DNA of 5,262 bases from Firmicutes bacterium UBA7709 (GTDB lineage Bacteria; Bacillota_A; Clostridia; Peptostreptococcales; Anaerovoracaceae). Positions 1 through 5,262 of this stretch are shown here, piece after piece. Position numbers and translations under genes: made by a program. The stretch covers positions 1-5,262 of the forward strand of contig DLFX01000299.1 of the NCBI GenBank assembly GCA_002482405.1, written 5' to 3'. The notes beneath the pieces were generated by a model. The model saw only the letters and a list, made by a program, of their open reading frames with translations, had not been told where the DNA came from and ran no database searches. The first letter of the stretch is position 1; each line of letters begins with the position of its first letter.

Positions 1-908
1 TGGGACGCGGCGTCCGGAAACGCTATGAGGCCGCCCATTCCCGCGAATACCATGACACAGCTGAACAGTCCCCCGAATCCCAGCATGAGGGAATAGGAAA
101 CGGCGATGTCCCCTCCTGATTTGGAAGCTCCAAACCTCTGATAGCACTGGCTGTTGGCATACATGGCCAGTGTGGAGATCACCCATCCCATGACGCCGGC
201 AAAACCCATCCCGCCGGTAGGCGTCAGGAAATCCGGGTTATATTCGCCCACCTGTGAAAAGAGGTTGCCGAATCCGTCATAATAGTGATAGGTCCCGAAA
301 ATCAGAAATCCGGCTCCAAGGCCCATGATAACGAACTGCATCATGTCTGTGACCGCAAGGCCCCACATTCCGGCAAGAGACGTATAGAATATGGTGACAG
401 CCACGATTATGATGAAGAGTATCCAGATGTTGATTCCCGTCACAAAGGAAAGGACCTGCCCGGCCGCCGTCACCAGGGCGGCCTCGTAAATGTAAACCGG
501 CATCATGCTGATTGCGAGCGCGAGCTTTGTCTTCCGATCATATAAGTATTCAAATAAGTCCGGGAATGTAATGACCCAATCAGGGATCCGATTCCTCACC
601 AGCGGCCCGATCCAGAGGGCCAGGGGCAACCTTAAAATAATCGTCGGAAATACATAGACAAAGATAATCGCAATTCCCATTGTAGCTCCGCATTCGGCAA
701 GGCCCACGATGGTCCAGGAATCATACCATCCGGCGGCCGCGACGCCGATCATAACCGGTATGGTCAGCCTTCTGGAGGCGACAAAAAAGCTCTTCATGTC
801 TCTGCTTGCCCGCCTCCTCATCGCCAGGCCGATTACCACGACTGCTCCAAAGTAAAGCAGAATGACTCCCCAGTCCAATCCGCTCCACAATTGTGTAAAG
901 TTAACCAT
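1..908 (-). CDS. Sodium:solute symporter (SSS family) permease, N-terminal 302 residues, partial
   Basis: Reading the minus strand from the ATG at 908-906 gives an open frame with no stop to the window edge: 302 codons plus two bases. The C-terminal part lies outside. The protein is strongly hydrophobic, with about eight membrane segments visible (roughly residues 10-29, 50-72, 78-104, 130-155, 161-180, 187-207, 235-258, 272-297). SSS features include the polar loop after helix 1 (SRDMKSFFVASRRL, residues 35-48), which fits the family's D-FF-A-R pattern, the GMWGLAVTDMMQFVIMGLG stretch (180-198), which fits the family G-x(3)-A-x-TD-x-x-Q signature, and CYQRFGAS (255-262), which fits the family YQR-x-x-A motif. 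SSS carriers couple Na+ entry to uptake of amino acids, carboxylates, sugars or similar solutes. AAGGAG at 920-915, 6 nt before the ATG, supports the start. It follows the unknown gene by 53 nt with no terminator seen, so it is probably the operon's uptake system. The substrate is not identifiable. Confidence 0.9.
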   Translation of the reverse strand, partial: MVNFTQLWSGLDWGVILLYFGAVVVIGLAMRRRASRDMKSFFVASRRLTIPVMIGVAAAGWYDSWTIVGLAECGATMGIAIIFVYVFPTIILRLPLALWIGPLVRNRIPDWVITFPDLFEYLYDRKTKLALAISMMPVYIYEAALVTAAGQVLSFVTGINIWILFIIIVAVTIFYTSLAGMWGLAVTDMMQFVIMGLGAGFLIFGTYHYYDGFGNLFSQVGEYNPDFLTPTGGMGFAGVMGWVISTLAMYANSQCYQRFGASKSGGDIAVSYSLMLGFGGLFSCVMVFAGMGGLIAFPDAAS

Positions 909-961
909 TTTTTTCTCCTTTCTAACTTTAGATTATTTTTTATTACGGCGAAAGGGCTCCT

Positions 962-1555
962 TTAACTGCTGATGCGGTATTTCAAGCCGAGGATGTGCTC
1001 GCTGTTGACCCCGTACTCATCGAGATACGCATACCTTATATTTTCATTTGCGCCATAATAAATTTTAATTTCGACGGCGGCGCGGTAAAATTTTTTCTCC
1101 GCCTTCAGGGTGATCTTACCGCCGGTGGCGTATGTTCGCCGCAGGACTTTGGTCTGGATATGCCATTCCATTTTATCCTGGACTTCCCGCGCCGTCGCAT
1201 TGGAAGGAAGAATGAGCCTGTCCGACCGGGCTTCATCCACCTTGATCAGATCAAGTTCTCCATTTTCTTCCGTATAATACTGGAACGGATGCACTTCGTT
1301 GTAATCGAACACAAAGTGAAGCTCTCCCGATCTATTCAAGTGACCGTTCCGGTTGAACATAGTCTTCCTGTCTATCAGGAAACCGTAGGTCATAAGGCTG
1401 TATGGCACATAGACGTCCCGCATCTCACCTACTTCAAACTTTCCCAATTCAAACCCGAGTATTTTCACTCTAAGGCTATCCAGCTTTTTTTCGATCGCAT
1501 CGTCTCTGAGTATCACATTTCGCGTACTAAGCATGATTTTCTGTTCCTCCGCCAT
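962..1555 (-). CDS. Uncharacterised soluble protein, 197 aa, coupled to the CoA-transferase genes
   Basis: I do not recognise this family. The protein has no signal peptide, no membrane segment and no Cys pairs or obvious nucleotide-binding loop. It is rich in charged and aromatic residues with alternating beta-like stretches. Notable patches are VYVPYSLMTYGFLIDRK (48-64), GELHFVFDYNEVHPFQYY (77-94), MEWHIQTKVLRRTY (129-142) and a Tyr-rich C terminus with YAYLDEYG and ILGLKYR (175-194). Conserved-looking acidic and His residues (Asp84, Glu87, His89, His132) could form a binding site, but that is a guess. The start is uncertain. ATG 1555-1553 has a GAGG 9 nt upstream. ATG 1534-1532 (190 aa) has GGAGG about 11 nt upstream and overlaps the preceding gene by only 8 nt. 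ATG 1570 has no ribosome site. Any choice overlaps the CoA-transferase end at 1527, so the two genes are translationally coupled. It sits between enzymes and transporter and probably serves the same pathway. Confidence 0.8.
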   Translation of the reverse strand: MAEEQKIMLSTRNVILRDDAIEKKLDSLRVKILGFELGKFEVGEMRDVYVPYSLMTYGFLIDRKTMFNRNGHLNRSGELHFVFDYNEVHPFQYYTEENGELDLIKVDEARSDRLILPSNATAREVQDKMEWHIQTKVLRRTYATGGKITLKAEKKFYRAAVEIKIYYGANENIRYAYLDEYGVNSEHILGLKYRISS

Positions 1556-2741
1556 CGATGACTTCCTCATCGATCATATCTTTGATCTCGCTGTCCGTAT
1601 AATGCAGTTCCTTTAAAATTTCCACATTGTGCTCGCCCAGCTTGGGCGCCCCTTTTTCAATGCTTCCCGGCGTCTTTTCGAATTTCATGGGGTGGCCTGC
1701 GGTCGTGTACCTTCCGAGATAGGAGTCGTCTATCTCCATGAGCATGTTCCTGCTCGCCATGTGCGGAGCGTTTATGGTATCCCTGGCGTTCATGACGGGG
1801 GAAGCCCCCATATACCGGCAGGCGAAGCACCGCGTCAGCTCTTCCTTGGTCCTTTCCTTAAAGAACGGCCTCAGCAGTTCCGTAAGCTCATCGTTATGCC
1901 GGCATCTCAGCTCGTTTGTTTTGAACCGGGGATCGTCGAGCAGCTCGAGCTTTCCCATATCTCTGCACATCTCCTGCCAGCCTGCCTCTGTGGGCGCGGC
2001 GATGGAGAACCACCCGTCCTTACATTCAAATACATCGTAAGGCGACGCGAGATAGCTCAGGTTGTTTCCGGTCCGCGGCAGTTTCCTGCCGTTGATGGAA
2101 TACTCCAAAAACGCCCCTTCGAGAGATGCGAACAGGGAATCCTGCATGGCCACCTCAAGCCGCTGCCCTTCTCCCGTCTTTAATCTGTGATAATAGGCCA
2201 TGGATATGGCAAAGGCCGCCATAAGTCCGGTATAGCTGTCTCCGATGGAACATCCGTTCCGGTTGGGTCCCCCGTCAGGAAACCCGGAGCAGTCCATGAG
2301 TCCGCAGGTCCCTTCGATAATGTTGTCATAAGCCGCAAGATGCTTCAATGAACCGGTCTGGCCGTATCCGTTTATGGACGCCATGATGATCCGGGGATTG
2401 ATCTTTTTCAGCTCCTCATACCCCAAGCCCAGCTTATCCAGCGTACCGGTCTTGAAATTGTCCACCGCGATATCGGCTTTGGCCGCAAGCTTCTTTACGA
2501 TCTCCCTGCCCTTCTCCCGGGAGAGATCCAGGGTCAGGCTTTCCTTATTCCTGTTGTACAGTGCGAAGTACCCGCTGTTGCCCTCTTCGTTTAAGGGCAG
2601 CCAGTAACGGCATTGATCGCCTGTCCCCGTCCGCTCAATCTTGATCACCCGTGCGCCATAATCCGCCAGGTTTAAGGTGCCGTACGGCCCGCTGAAGGCC
2701 TGCGTAAAATCTACTATCGTAACTCCTTCTAATGGTCTCAA
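1527..2741 (-). CDS. Class III (CaiB/BaiF) CoA-transferase, subunit with catalytic Asp168
   Basis: A 404-residue protein of the class III CoA-transferase family, which moves CoA between carboxylic acids through an aspartyl anhydride/thioester intermediate. Family marks in order: LEGVTIVDFTQAFSGP (4-19), LADYGARVIKIER (25-37), YNRNKESLTLD (62-72), DNFKTGTLDKLGLGYEELKKINPRI spanning 94-118, GYGQTG (125-130), YDN (138-140), GCSIGDSYTG (163-172), KTGEGQRLEVAMQD spanning 188-201, and a C-terminal TPG-x(6)-AP-x-LGEH pattern near residues 357-372. Asp168 (codon 2240-2238) lies where formyl-CoA transferase has its catalytic aspartate, so this copy should be competent. The start is TTG at 2741-2739, overlapping the previous gene's TGA by 4 nt; GGAGG at 2755-2751, 9 nt upstream, supports it. 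The full length is typical of the family. It is paired with a same-length paralogue directly upstream. The acid substrate is unknown. Confidence 0.95.
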   Translation of the reverse strand: MRPLEGVTIVDFTQAFSGPYGTLNLADYGARVIKIERTGTGDQCRYWLPLNEEGNSGYFALYNRNKESLTLDLSREKGREIVKKLAAKADIAVDNFKTGTLDKLGLGYEELKKINPRIIMASINGYGQTGSLKHLAAYDNIIEGTCGLMDCSGFPDGGPNRNGCSIGDSYTGLMAAFAISMAYYHRLKTGEGQRLEVAMQDSLFASLEGAFLEYSINGRKLPRTGNNLSYLASPYDVFECKDGWFSIAAPTEAGWQEMCRDMGKLELLDDPRFKTNELRCRHNDELTELLRPFFKERTKEELTRCFACRYMGASPVMNARDTINAPHMASRNMLMEIDDSYLGRYTTAGHPMKFEKTPGSIEKGAPKLGEHNVEILKELHYTDSEIKDMIDEEVIDGGGTENHA

Positions 2742-3952
2742 CGCGCCATCCCTCCCTCTGCTGCCTCTAAAATCCGATTATCTATCAGTCCGGCGATTTT
2801 TTCCGCGCTATATCCCAGGTCTTTCAGATAGGCAACAGTGTCCTCACCTAACAAGGGCGCGCTATTTTCCACGCTGCCGGGAGTGGAGTGCAGCTTGGCG
2901 GGAATTCCAAGCTGTTTCATTCTGCCTATAACCTTATCCTCTACCTCGATGATCATATCCCGTTCCTGCGTCTGCTTGCTGTCTATCGCTTCAATGATGG
3001 TACAGACTGCTCCGCAGGGGATATTGAACTCGGATAAGAGCTCCTCTATCTCGAACTTGGACATTTTTCCTACGATATTCTGAATCATGCCCCGGAGGCT
3101 CGAGCGATAGTTTGCATTGCGGCTGTCATTGGAATTGTACCGGGGATCGTCCATAATGTGCTCCAACCCCATCGCTTTGCAGAATTTCTCCCACTGCGCT
3201 TCCGTTGAAACGGCGATTGAGACAGCGCCGTCCAGGGTGTTATATGTATCATAGGGGCAGATGGCCTTCGATCCGTTTCCTTCTCTGGACAGGACCTCCC
3301 CCGTCAGGGATGTGGTCACCATGCTCTCTTCCAGGGCGGAGAAGAGGGAATCGATGCAGGAGATATCGACAGCCTGCCCTTCCCCCGTCTTGTGCCGGTG
3401 GATCAACGCAATGTTGATCGCAAGGGCCAGATGAAGCCCTCCATATAAATTTCCAAGCTGCGCGCCCATGGTGACGGGAGGGCCGCCCTCTTCGCCGGAC
3501 ATCTCCAGCATGCTGCTGAACGCCTGTGCGGTGTTGTCAAAGCACGCTCTGTCCTTCAGCTCTCCGCTGCGCCCATACCCTGTAAGGGTCGCGTAGATCA
3601 GCCGGGGGTTTATCTCTTTCAGCCGATCATAGCCGAGCCAATACTTCTCCAGAGTACCGTATCTGAAGTTCTCACAGACCACATCGGCCGTCCTGACCAG
3701 CTCTCTGATGACCTCACGTCCCTCTTCTTTCGAATAGTCCACGGCAACGCTTTTTTTGCCCCGGTTTAAGTAGGCGTGATAACCGCTGTATCCATCCTTC
3801 AGCGGCATGCACGCCCTCGATATGTCCCCTCTGCCGGGCTTCTCTATCTTAATGACCTCCGCTCCGAAGTCGGCCAGCTGCATCGTGGCATAAGCCGCTC
3901 CGTGAAACTGCGAAAAATCCAGTATTCTTACACCTTCCAAAGGCCTTGTCAT
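2738..3952 (-). CDS. Class III (CaiB/BaiF) CoA-transferase paralogue with Asn168 in place of catalytic Asp
   Basis: A 404-residue class III CoA-transferase homologue. The family marks are present: LEGVRILDFSQ (5-15), LADFGAEVIKIEKPGRGD (26-43), LNRGKKSVAVD (62-72), ENFRYGTLEK (94-103), INPRLIYATLTGYGRSG (114-130), KTGEGQAVDISCIDSL (188-203) and a C-terminal TPGSVENSAPLLGED (359-373). Two departures stand out. The family Gly-Pro after the N-terminal Gln is replaced (QFHGAA, 15-20). The catalytic-Asp motif reads GNLYGG (167-172): codon 3451-3449 is AAT, Asn168, exactly aligned with Asp168 of the downstream copy. It may therefore be a non-catalytic or altered partner in a heteromer, as two-gene class III CoA-transferases are known (for example benzylsuccinate CoA-transferase BbsEF). 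The ATG start has AAAGGAG at 3966-3960, 7 nt upstream. It ends in a 4-nt overlap with the next gene, so balanced co-expression is expected. Confidence 0.93.
   Translation of the reverse strand: MTRPLEGVRILDFSQFHGAAYATMQLADFGAEVIKIEKPGRGDISRACMPLKDGYSGYHAYLNRGKKSVAVDYSKEEGREVIRELVRTADVVCENFRYGTLEKYWLGYDRLKEINPRLIYATLTGYGRSGELKDRACFDNTAQAFSSMLEMSGEEGGPPVTMGAQLGNLYGGLHLALAINIALIHRHKTGEGQAVDISCIDSLFSALEESMVTTSLTGEVLSREGNGSKAICPYDTYNTLDGAVSIAVSTEAQWEKFCKAMGLEHIMDDPRYNSNDSRNANYRSSLRGMIQNIVGKMSKFEIEELLSEFNIPCGAVCTIIEAIDSKQTQERDMIIEVEDKVIGRMKQLGIPAKLHSTPGSVENSAPLLGEDTVAYLKDLGYSAEKIAGLIDNRILEAAEGGMAR
2751..2755 (-). promoter_or_regulatory. Ribosome binding site supporting a TTG start
   Basis: GGAGG on the minus strand lies 9 nt before TTG (2741-2739), inside the last codons of the upstream CoA-transferase gene. 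The nearby ATG (2749-2747) is in frame with the upstream gene and encodes its Met402, so it cannot start the downstream frame. The TTG start and 4-nt TTGA overlap give translational coupling. Confidence 0.75.
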
Positions 3953-3973
3953 AAACTAGCTCCTTTCTGCAAC

Positions 3974-3995
3974 TGTGCGGCATTTCTGCCGCACA
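3974..3995 (-). other. Perfect 9-bp hairpin with GAAA loop between genes
   Basis: On the minus strand TGTGCGGCA and TGCCGCACA form a perfect inverted repeat around a GAAA loop, in the 62-nt gap between the ammonia-lyase-like gene and the first CoA-transferase gene. No T-run follows it (the next bases are GTTGCAGAAAGGAG), so it is not a standard intrinsic terminator. It ends 7 nt before the AAAGGAG ribosome site of the next gene. It could stabilise or protect the mRNA 3' end, tune translation of the CoA-transferases, or be a palindromic protein site. Confidence 0.7.
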
Positions 3996-4014
3996 TATTC
4001 CCTCTGACCTTCCG

Positions 4015-4434
4015 TTAGTCTCTTGGCTTTTTAACCACGCATACAAGCGTTCCATCGCTGACAAGGATCGGCTCATCCAACACTTTAAACTTGTCGTCCG
4101 GTATGCGATGATACTCGATGAGCTTATAGAGTTCAAAGCCGTAAGTTCTGGACCTGCTTCCTTCCTTTTCAAGCCAGACGATCACTTCAATCGTCTCCTC
4201 CGCGAAAAGGCTCGCATGATAATTGGCGTCCGTCTTTACCAATAAGGACCCGTCTCCGTTATCGCGCCGCTCCGACAGCTCTGTCATAACATCTACGGCA
4301 TAGGCTAAAATCTGCGGACCGGAAAACATATAATCCGAATAGTGGACCGTTTCACAGTCCGTCCTGAACTTTGAACGCAGCTCTGTAACATCCGCTCCCT
4401 TTGGGTTATCAATTTTATATTCTCTCTTGCTCAT
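4015..4434 (-). CDS. Beta-aminoacyl-CoA ammonia-lyase-like hotdog protein (3-aminobutyryl-CoA / beta-alanyl-CoA type)
   Basis: A 139-residue protein whose length and pattern resemble the small hotdog-fold ammonia-lyases that eliminate NH3 from beta-aminoacyl-CoA to give an enoyl-CoA (Kal of lysine fermentation, Acl of Clostridium propionicum). Comparing from memory with Acl, the shared positions in order are HY (31-32), Gly39 in FSGPQIL, VDVMTEL (47-53), GDG (60-62), the beta strand LFAEETIEVIVWLEKEG (76-92), SRSRTYGFELYKL (93-105), LDEP (119-122) and the last strand GTLVCVVKKP (128-137). The segment usually reading PV-x-GD is SLFAEE here, so activity or substrate may differ. The start is set at ATG 4434-4432 because AGGAG (4448-4444) is 9 nt upstream. 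An in-frame ATG at 4443 would touch that site with no spacer. It precedes the CoA-transferase pair by 62 nt, which fits one route: CoA activation followed by deamination. Confidence 0.75.
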   Translation of the reverse strand: MSKREYKIDNPKGADVTELRSKFRTDCETVHYSDYMFSGPQILAYAVDVMTELSERRDNGDGSLLVKTDANYHASLFAEETIEVIVWLEKEGSRSRTYGFELYKLIEYHRIPDDKFKVLDEPILVSDGTLVCVVKKPRD

Positions 4435-4443
4435 AACTTTCAT

Positions 4444-4448
4444 CTCCT
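4444..4448 (-). promoter_or_regulatory. Ribosome binding site that fixes the ammonia-lyase-like start
   Basis: The minus strand reads AGGAG directly followed by ATGAAAGTTATGAGC. The first ATG (4443-4441) has no spacer from AGGAG, while the second (4434-4432) has 9 nt. The second is therefore preferred, removing three residues from the longest frame. Confidence 0.7.
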
Positions 4449-4466
4449 AAAAAATTTCTACTAAAA

Positions 4467-4512
4467 TATGATTTATGTTATATTCCTCAATGTGATTTAC
4501 GTTATATTCCTC
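4467..4512. repeat. Tandem direct repeat, two 22-bp copies at 24-bp period
   Basis: In the gap between the dehydrogenase-like and ammonia-lyase-like genes, 4467-4488 and 4491-4512 match at 20 of 22 positions. The core, read on the plus strand, is GTTATATTCCTC. On the transcribed strand each copy begins GAGGAATATAAC, which contains a Shine-Dalgarno-like GAGGA with no start codon at a useful distance. The gap is much more AT-rich than the flanking genes. The repeat could be a pair of regulator sites, part of an internal promoter region, or a simple slippage duplication. The sequence does not decide between these. Confidence 0.7.
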
Positions 4513-4517
4513 GGACG

Positions 4518-5262
4518 CTATATCTGCGTCTCCTTCCACTGGTAGGGGTATCCCGTGGACATCATTCTCTCAATGAATTTTTCCGGGTCGAGCTGATCCA
4601 CAAAGATGATTCCCTTTTCCATCTCTACTTCCTTGATCAGCATCGTTCCGATCGCCAGCGGCAGCGCCACATAGACCAGGGCGGTTCCATAGAGCTTCTT
4701 CAGCGCCGGTCCGGGTGCGTTCATCTTCGGACAGTTCGCCTTCCAGGTCACTTTTTGTCCGTCCTTTACTCCGCTTACCTCTACGATCAGTTCTATGAAA
4801 TCCCTCCGGTCAGCCTCCTCCAGCTTTTCATCCGACACGGCGAAAACATTGTTGGCCGGCTTTGGCACCATTGCGGCTACGACGTCGATGGGTCTGACCT
4901 TCACACCGTTCACTTCGATTTCTTCCTGTGAGCACAGCCCCAAGGCGTTTAGTATCGCCGGCTGCATCATCATGTAATATTTAAAATCCACATCTTTTAC
5001 GCCTGGGAACGTCGCCGGCATGCTGTAGATCTCTTCGTGTGAATGGTGGGTGATGGGGAGTTTTCCTACCGGCTCGGGGAACTCGCACTCATCGATCCCG
5101 CCAAAGGGAGGATATTGCACGTATTTGCCGTTTTCCAGAGCGTATGTAGGAGATGCGCAGTCGATCAACGCCTGCTTTGGCGACCAGCCGGGATTCCACG
5201 GTCTAAGCGCCCAGCTGTAAGGATTTTCACCTGGTATCACCGTCGCCTTTCCAATTCTCATC
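4518..5262 (-). CDS. Saccharopine dehydrogenase-like oxidoreductase, C-terminal part, partial
   Basis: An open frame running in from outside the window on the minus strand and ending at TAG 4520-4518, with 247 residues visible from the first Met. That Met (5261-5259) is probably internal: no ribosome site can be seen before it, and the NAD(P)-binding Rossmann half expected at the N terminus is absent from the visible part. The visible part resembles the catalytic/C-terminal domain of saccharopine-reductase-like proteins: WNPGWSPKQALIDCASPTY (22-40), a GKYVQYPPFGG segment (45-55), then FPEPVGKLPITHHSHEEIYSM spanning 61-81 and FPGVKDVDFKYYM (84-96). A late hydrophobic helix, ALVYVALPLAIGTMLI (193-208), matches the small-residue-rich helix near the end of this family. 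Relatives reduce or oxidise the C-N bond of secondary amines or imines with NAD(P)H. Here it heads the visible operon, so it may act on the amine substrate before CoA activation. The exact substrate is unknown. Confidence 0.78.
   Translation of the reverse strand, partial: MRIGKATVIPGENPYSWALRPWNPGWSPKQALIDCASPTYALENGKYVQYPPFGGIDECEFPEPVGKLPITHHSHEEIYSMPATFPGVKDVDFKYYMMMQPAILNALGLCSQEEIEVNGVKVRPIDVVAAMVPKPANNVFAVSDEKLEEADRRDFIELIVEVSGVKDGQKVTWKANCPKMNAPGPALKKLYGTALVYVALPLAIGTMLIKEVEMEKGIIFVDQLDPEKFIERMMSTGYPYQWKETQI

Noticed and set aside
285..545. 86-residue plus-strand frame
   Set aside because: It is antisense to the symporter gene, whose minus-strand frame is open for 302 codons with clear membrane helices.
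921..932. Short inverted repeat TCTAA-AG-TTAGA before the symporter gene
   Set aside because: Five AT-rich pairs with a 2-nt centre are too weak and too likely by chance to call an operator.
995..1561. 188-residue open frame on the plus strand
   Set aside because: It lies wholly antisense to the unknown 197-residue gene and has no convincing ribosome site or recognisable family pattern. The minus-strand frame fits operon direction, spacing and ribosome sites.
1629..2183. 184-residue plus-strand open frame, with a shorter one at 1738-2040
   Set aside because: Both are antisense to a clear CoA-transferase with full family motifs; their compositions (Ser- and Arg-rich) are typical of shadow frames.
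1527..3952. Tandem CoA-transferases as a recent duplication or assembly artefact
   Set aside because: The proteins differ at many positions, with different motif variants and a one-residue indel near residue 51, so they are diverged paralogues.
3974..3995. Hairpin as a rho-independent terminator
   Set aside because: No T-run follows on either strand (GTTGCAG on the minus strand, TATTCCC on the plus strand).
3849..4172. 107-residue minus-strand frame across the hairpin gap
   Set aside because: It overlaps both the ammonia-lyase-like gene and the CoA-transferase start in another frame, with no motif or ribosome site.

Overview
The window looks like part of one catabolic operon, read entirely on the minus strand, so transcription runs from high to low coordinates. 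It probably comes from an anaerobic Bacillota (Clostridia-like) bacterium. The grounds are strong purine-rich Shine-Dalgarno sites (AAGGAG, GGAGG) before most genes, moderate GC with AT-rich gaps, and an enzyme set typical of amino-acid fermenters. The taxonomic call is inference only.

In order of transcription: (1) 5262-4518, the C-terminal part of a saccharopine-dehydrogenase-like oxidoreductase that enters from outside the window; (2) an 83-nt AT-rich gap holding a 24-bp tandem repeat; (3) 4434-4015, a small hotdog-fold protein resembling beta-alanyl-CoA / 3-aminobutyryl-CoA ammonia-lyase; (4) a 62-nt gap with a perfect 9-bp hairpin; (5) 3952-2738 and (6) 2741-1527, two tandem 404-residue class III (CaiB/BaiF) CoA-transferases joined by a 4-nt overlap with a TTG start; (7) 1555-962, a 197-residue protein I do not recognise, overlapping the gene before it; (8) 908 to the window edge, the first 302 residues of a sodium:solute symporter (SSS) permease.

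A coherent reading is uptake by the symporter, activation to a CoA thioester by the CoA-transferase pair, and elimination of ammonia from a beta-aminoacyl-CoA to give an enoyl-CoA. The dehydrogenase would act earlier on an amine or opine-like substrate. The substrate cannot be read from the sequence.

The most interesting point is in the CoA-transferase pair. The second copy keeps the expected catalytic aspartate (Asp168, GDSYTG), while the first has asparagine at the aligned position (Asn168, GNLYGG) and also lacks the N-terminal Gly-Pro. This suggests a heteromeric enzyme with one active and one degenerate subunit. The unknown 197-residue protein, translationally coupled to this pair, is the best candidate for an undescribed component. 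I see no rRNA, tRNA, CRISPR array, insertion sequence or phage feature.
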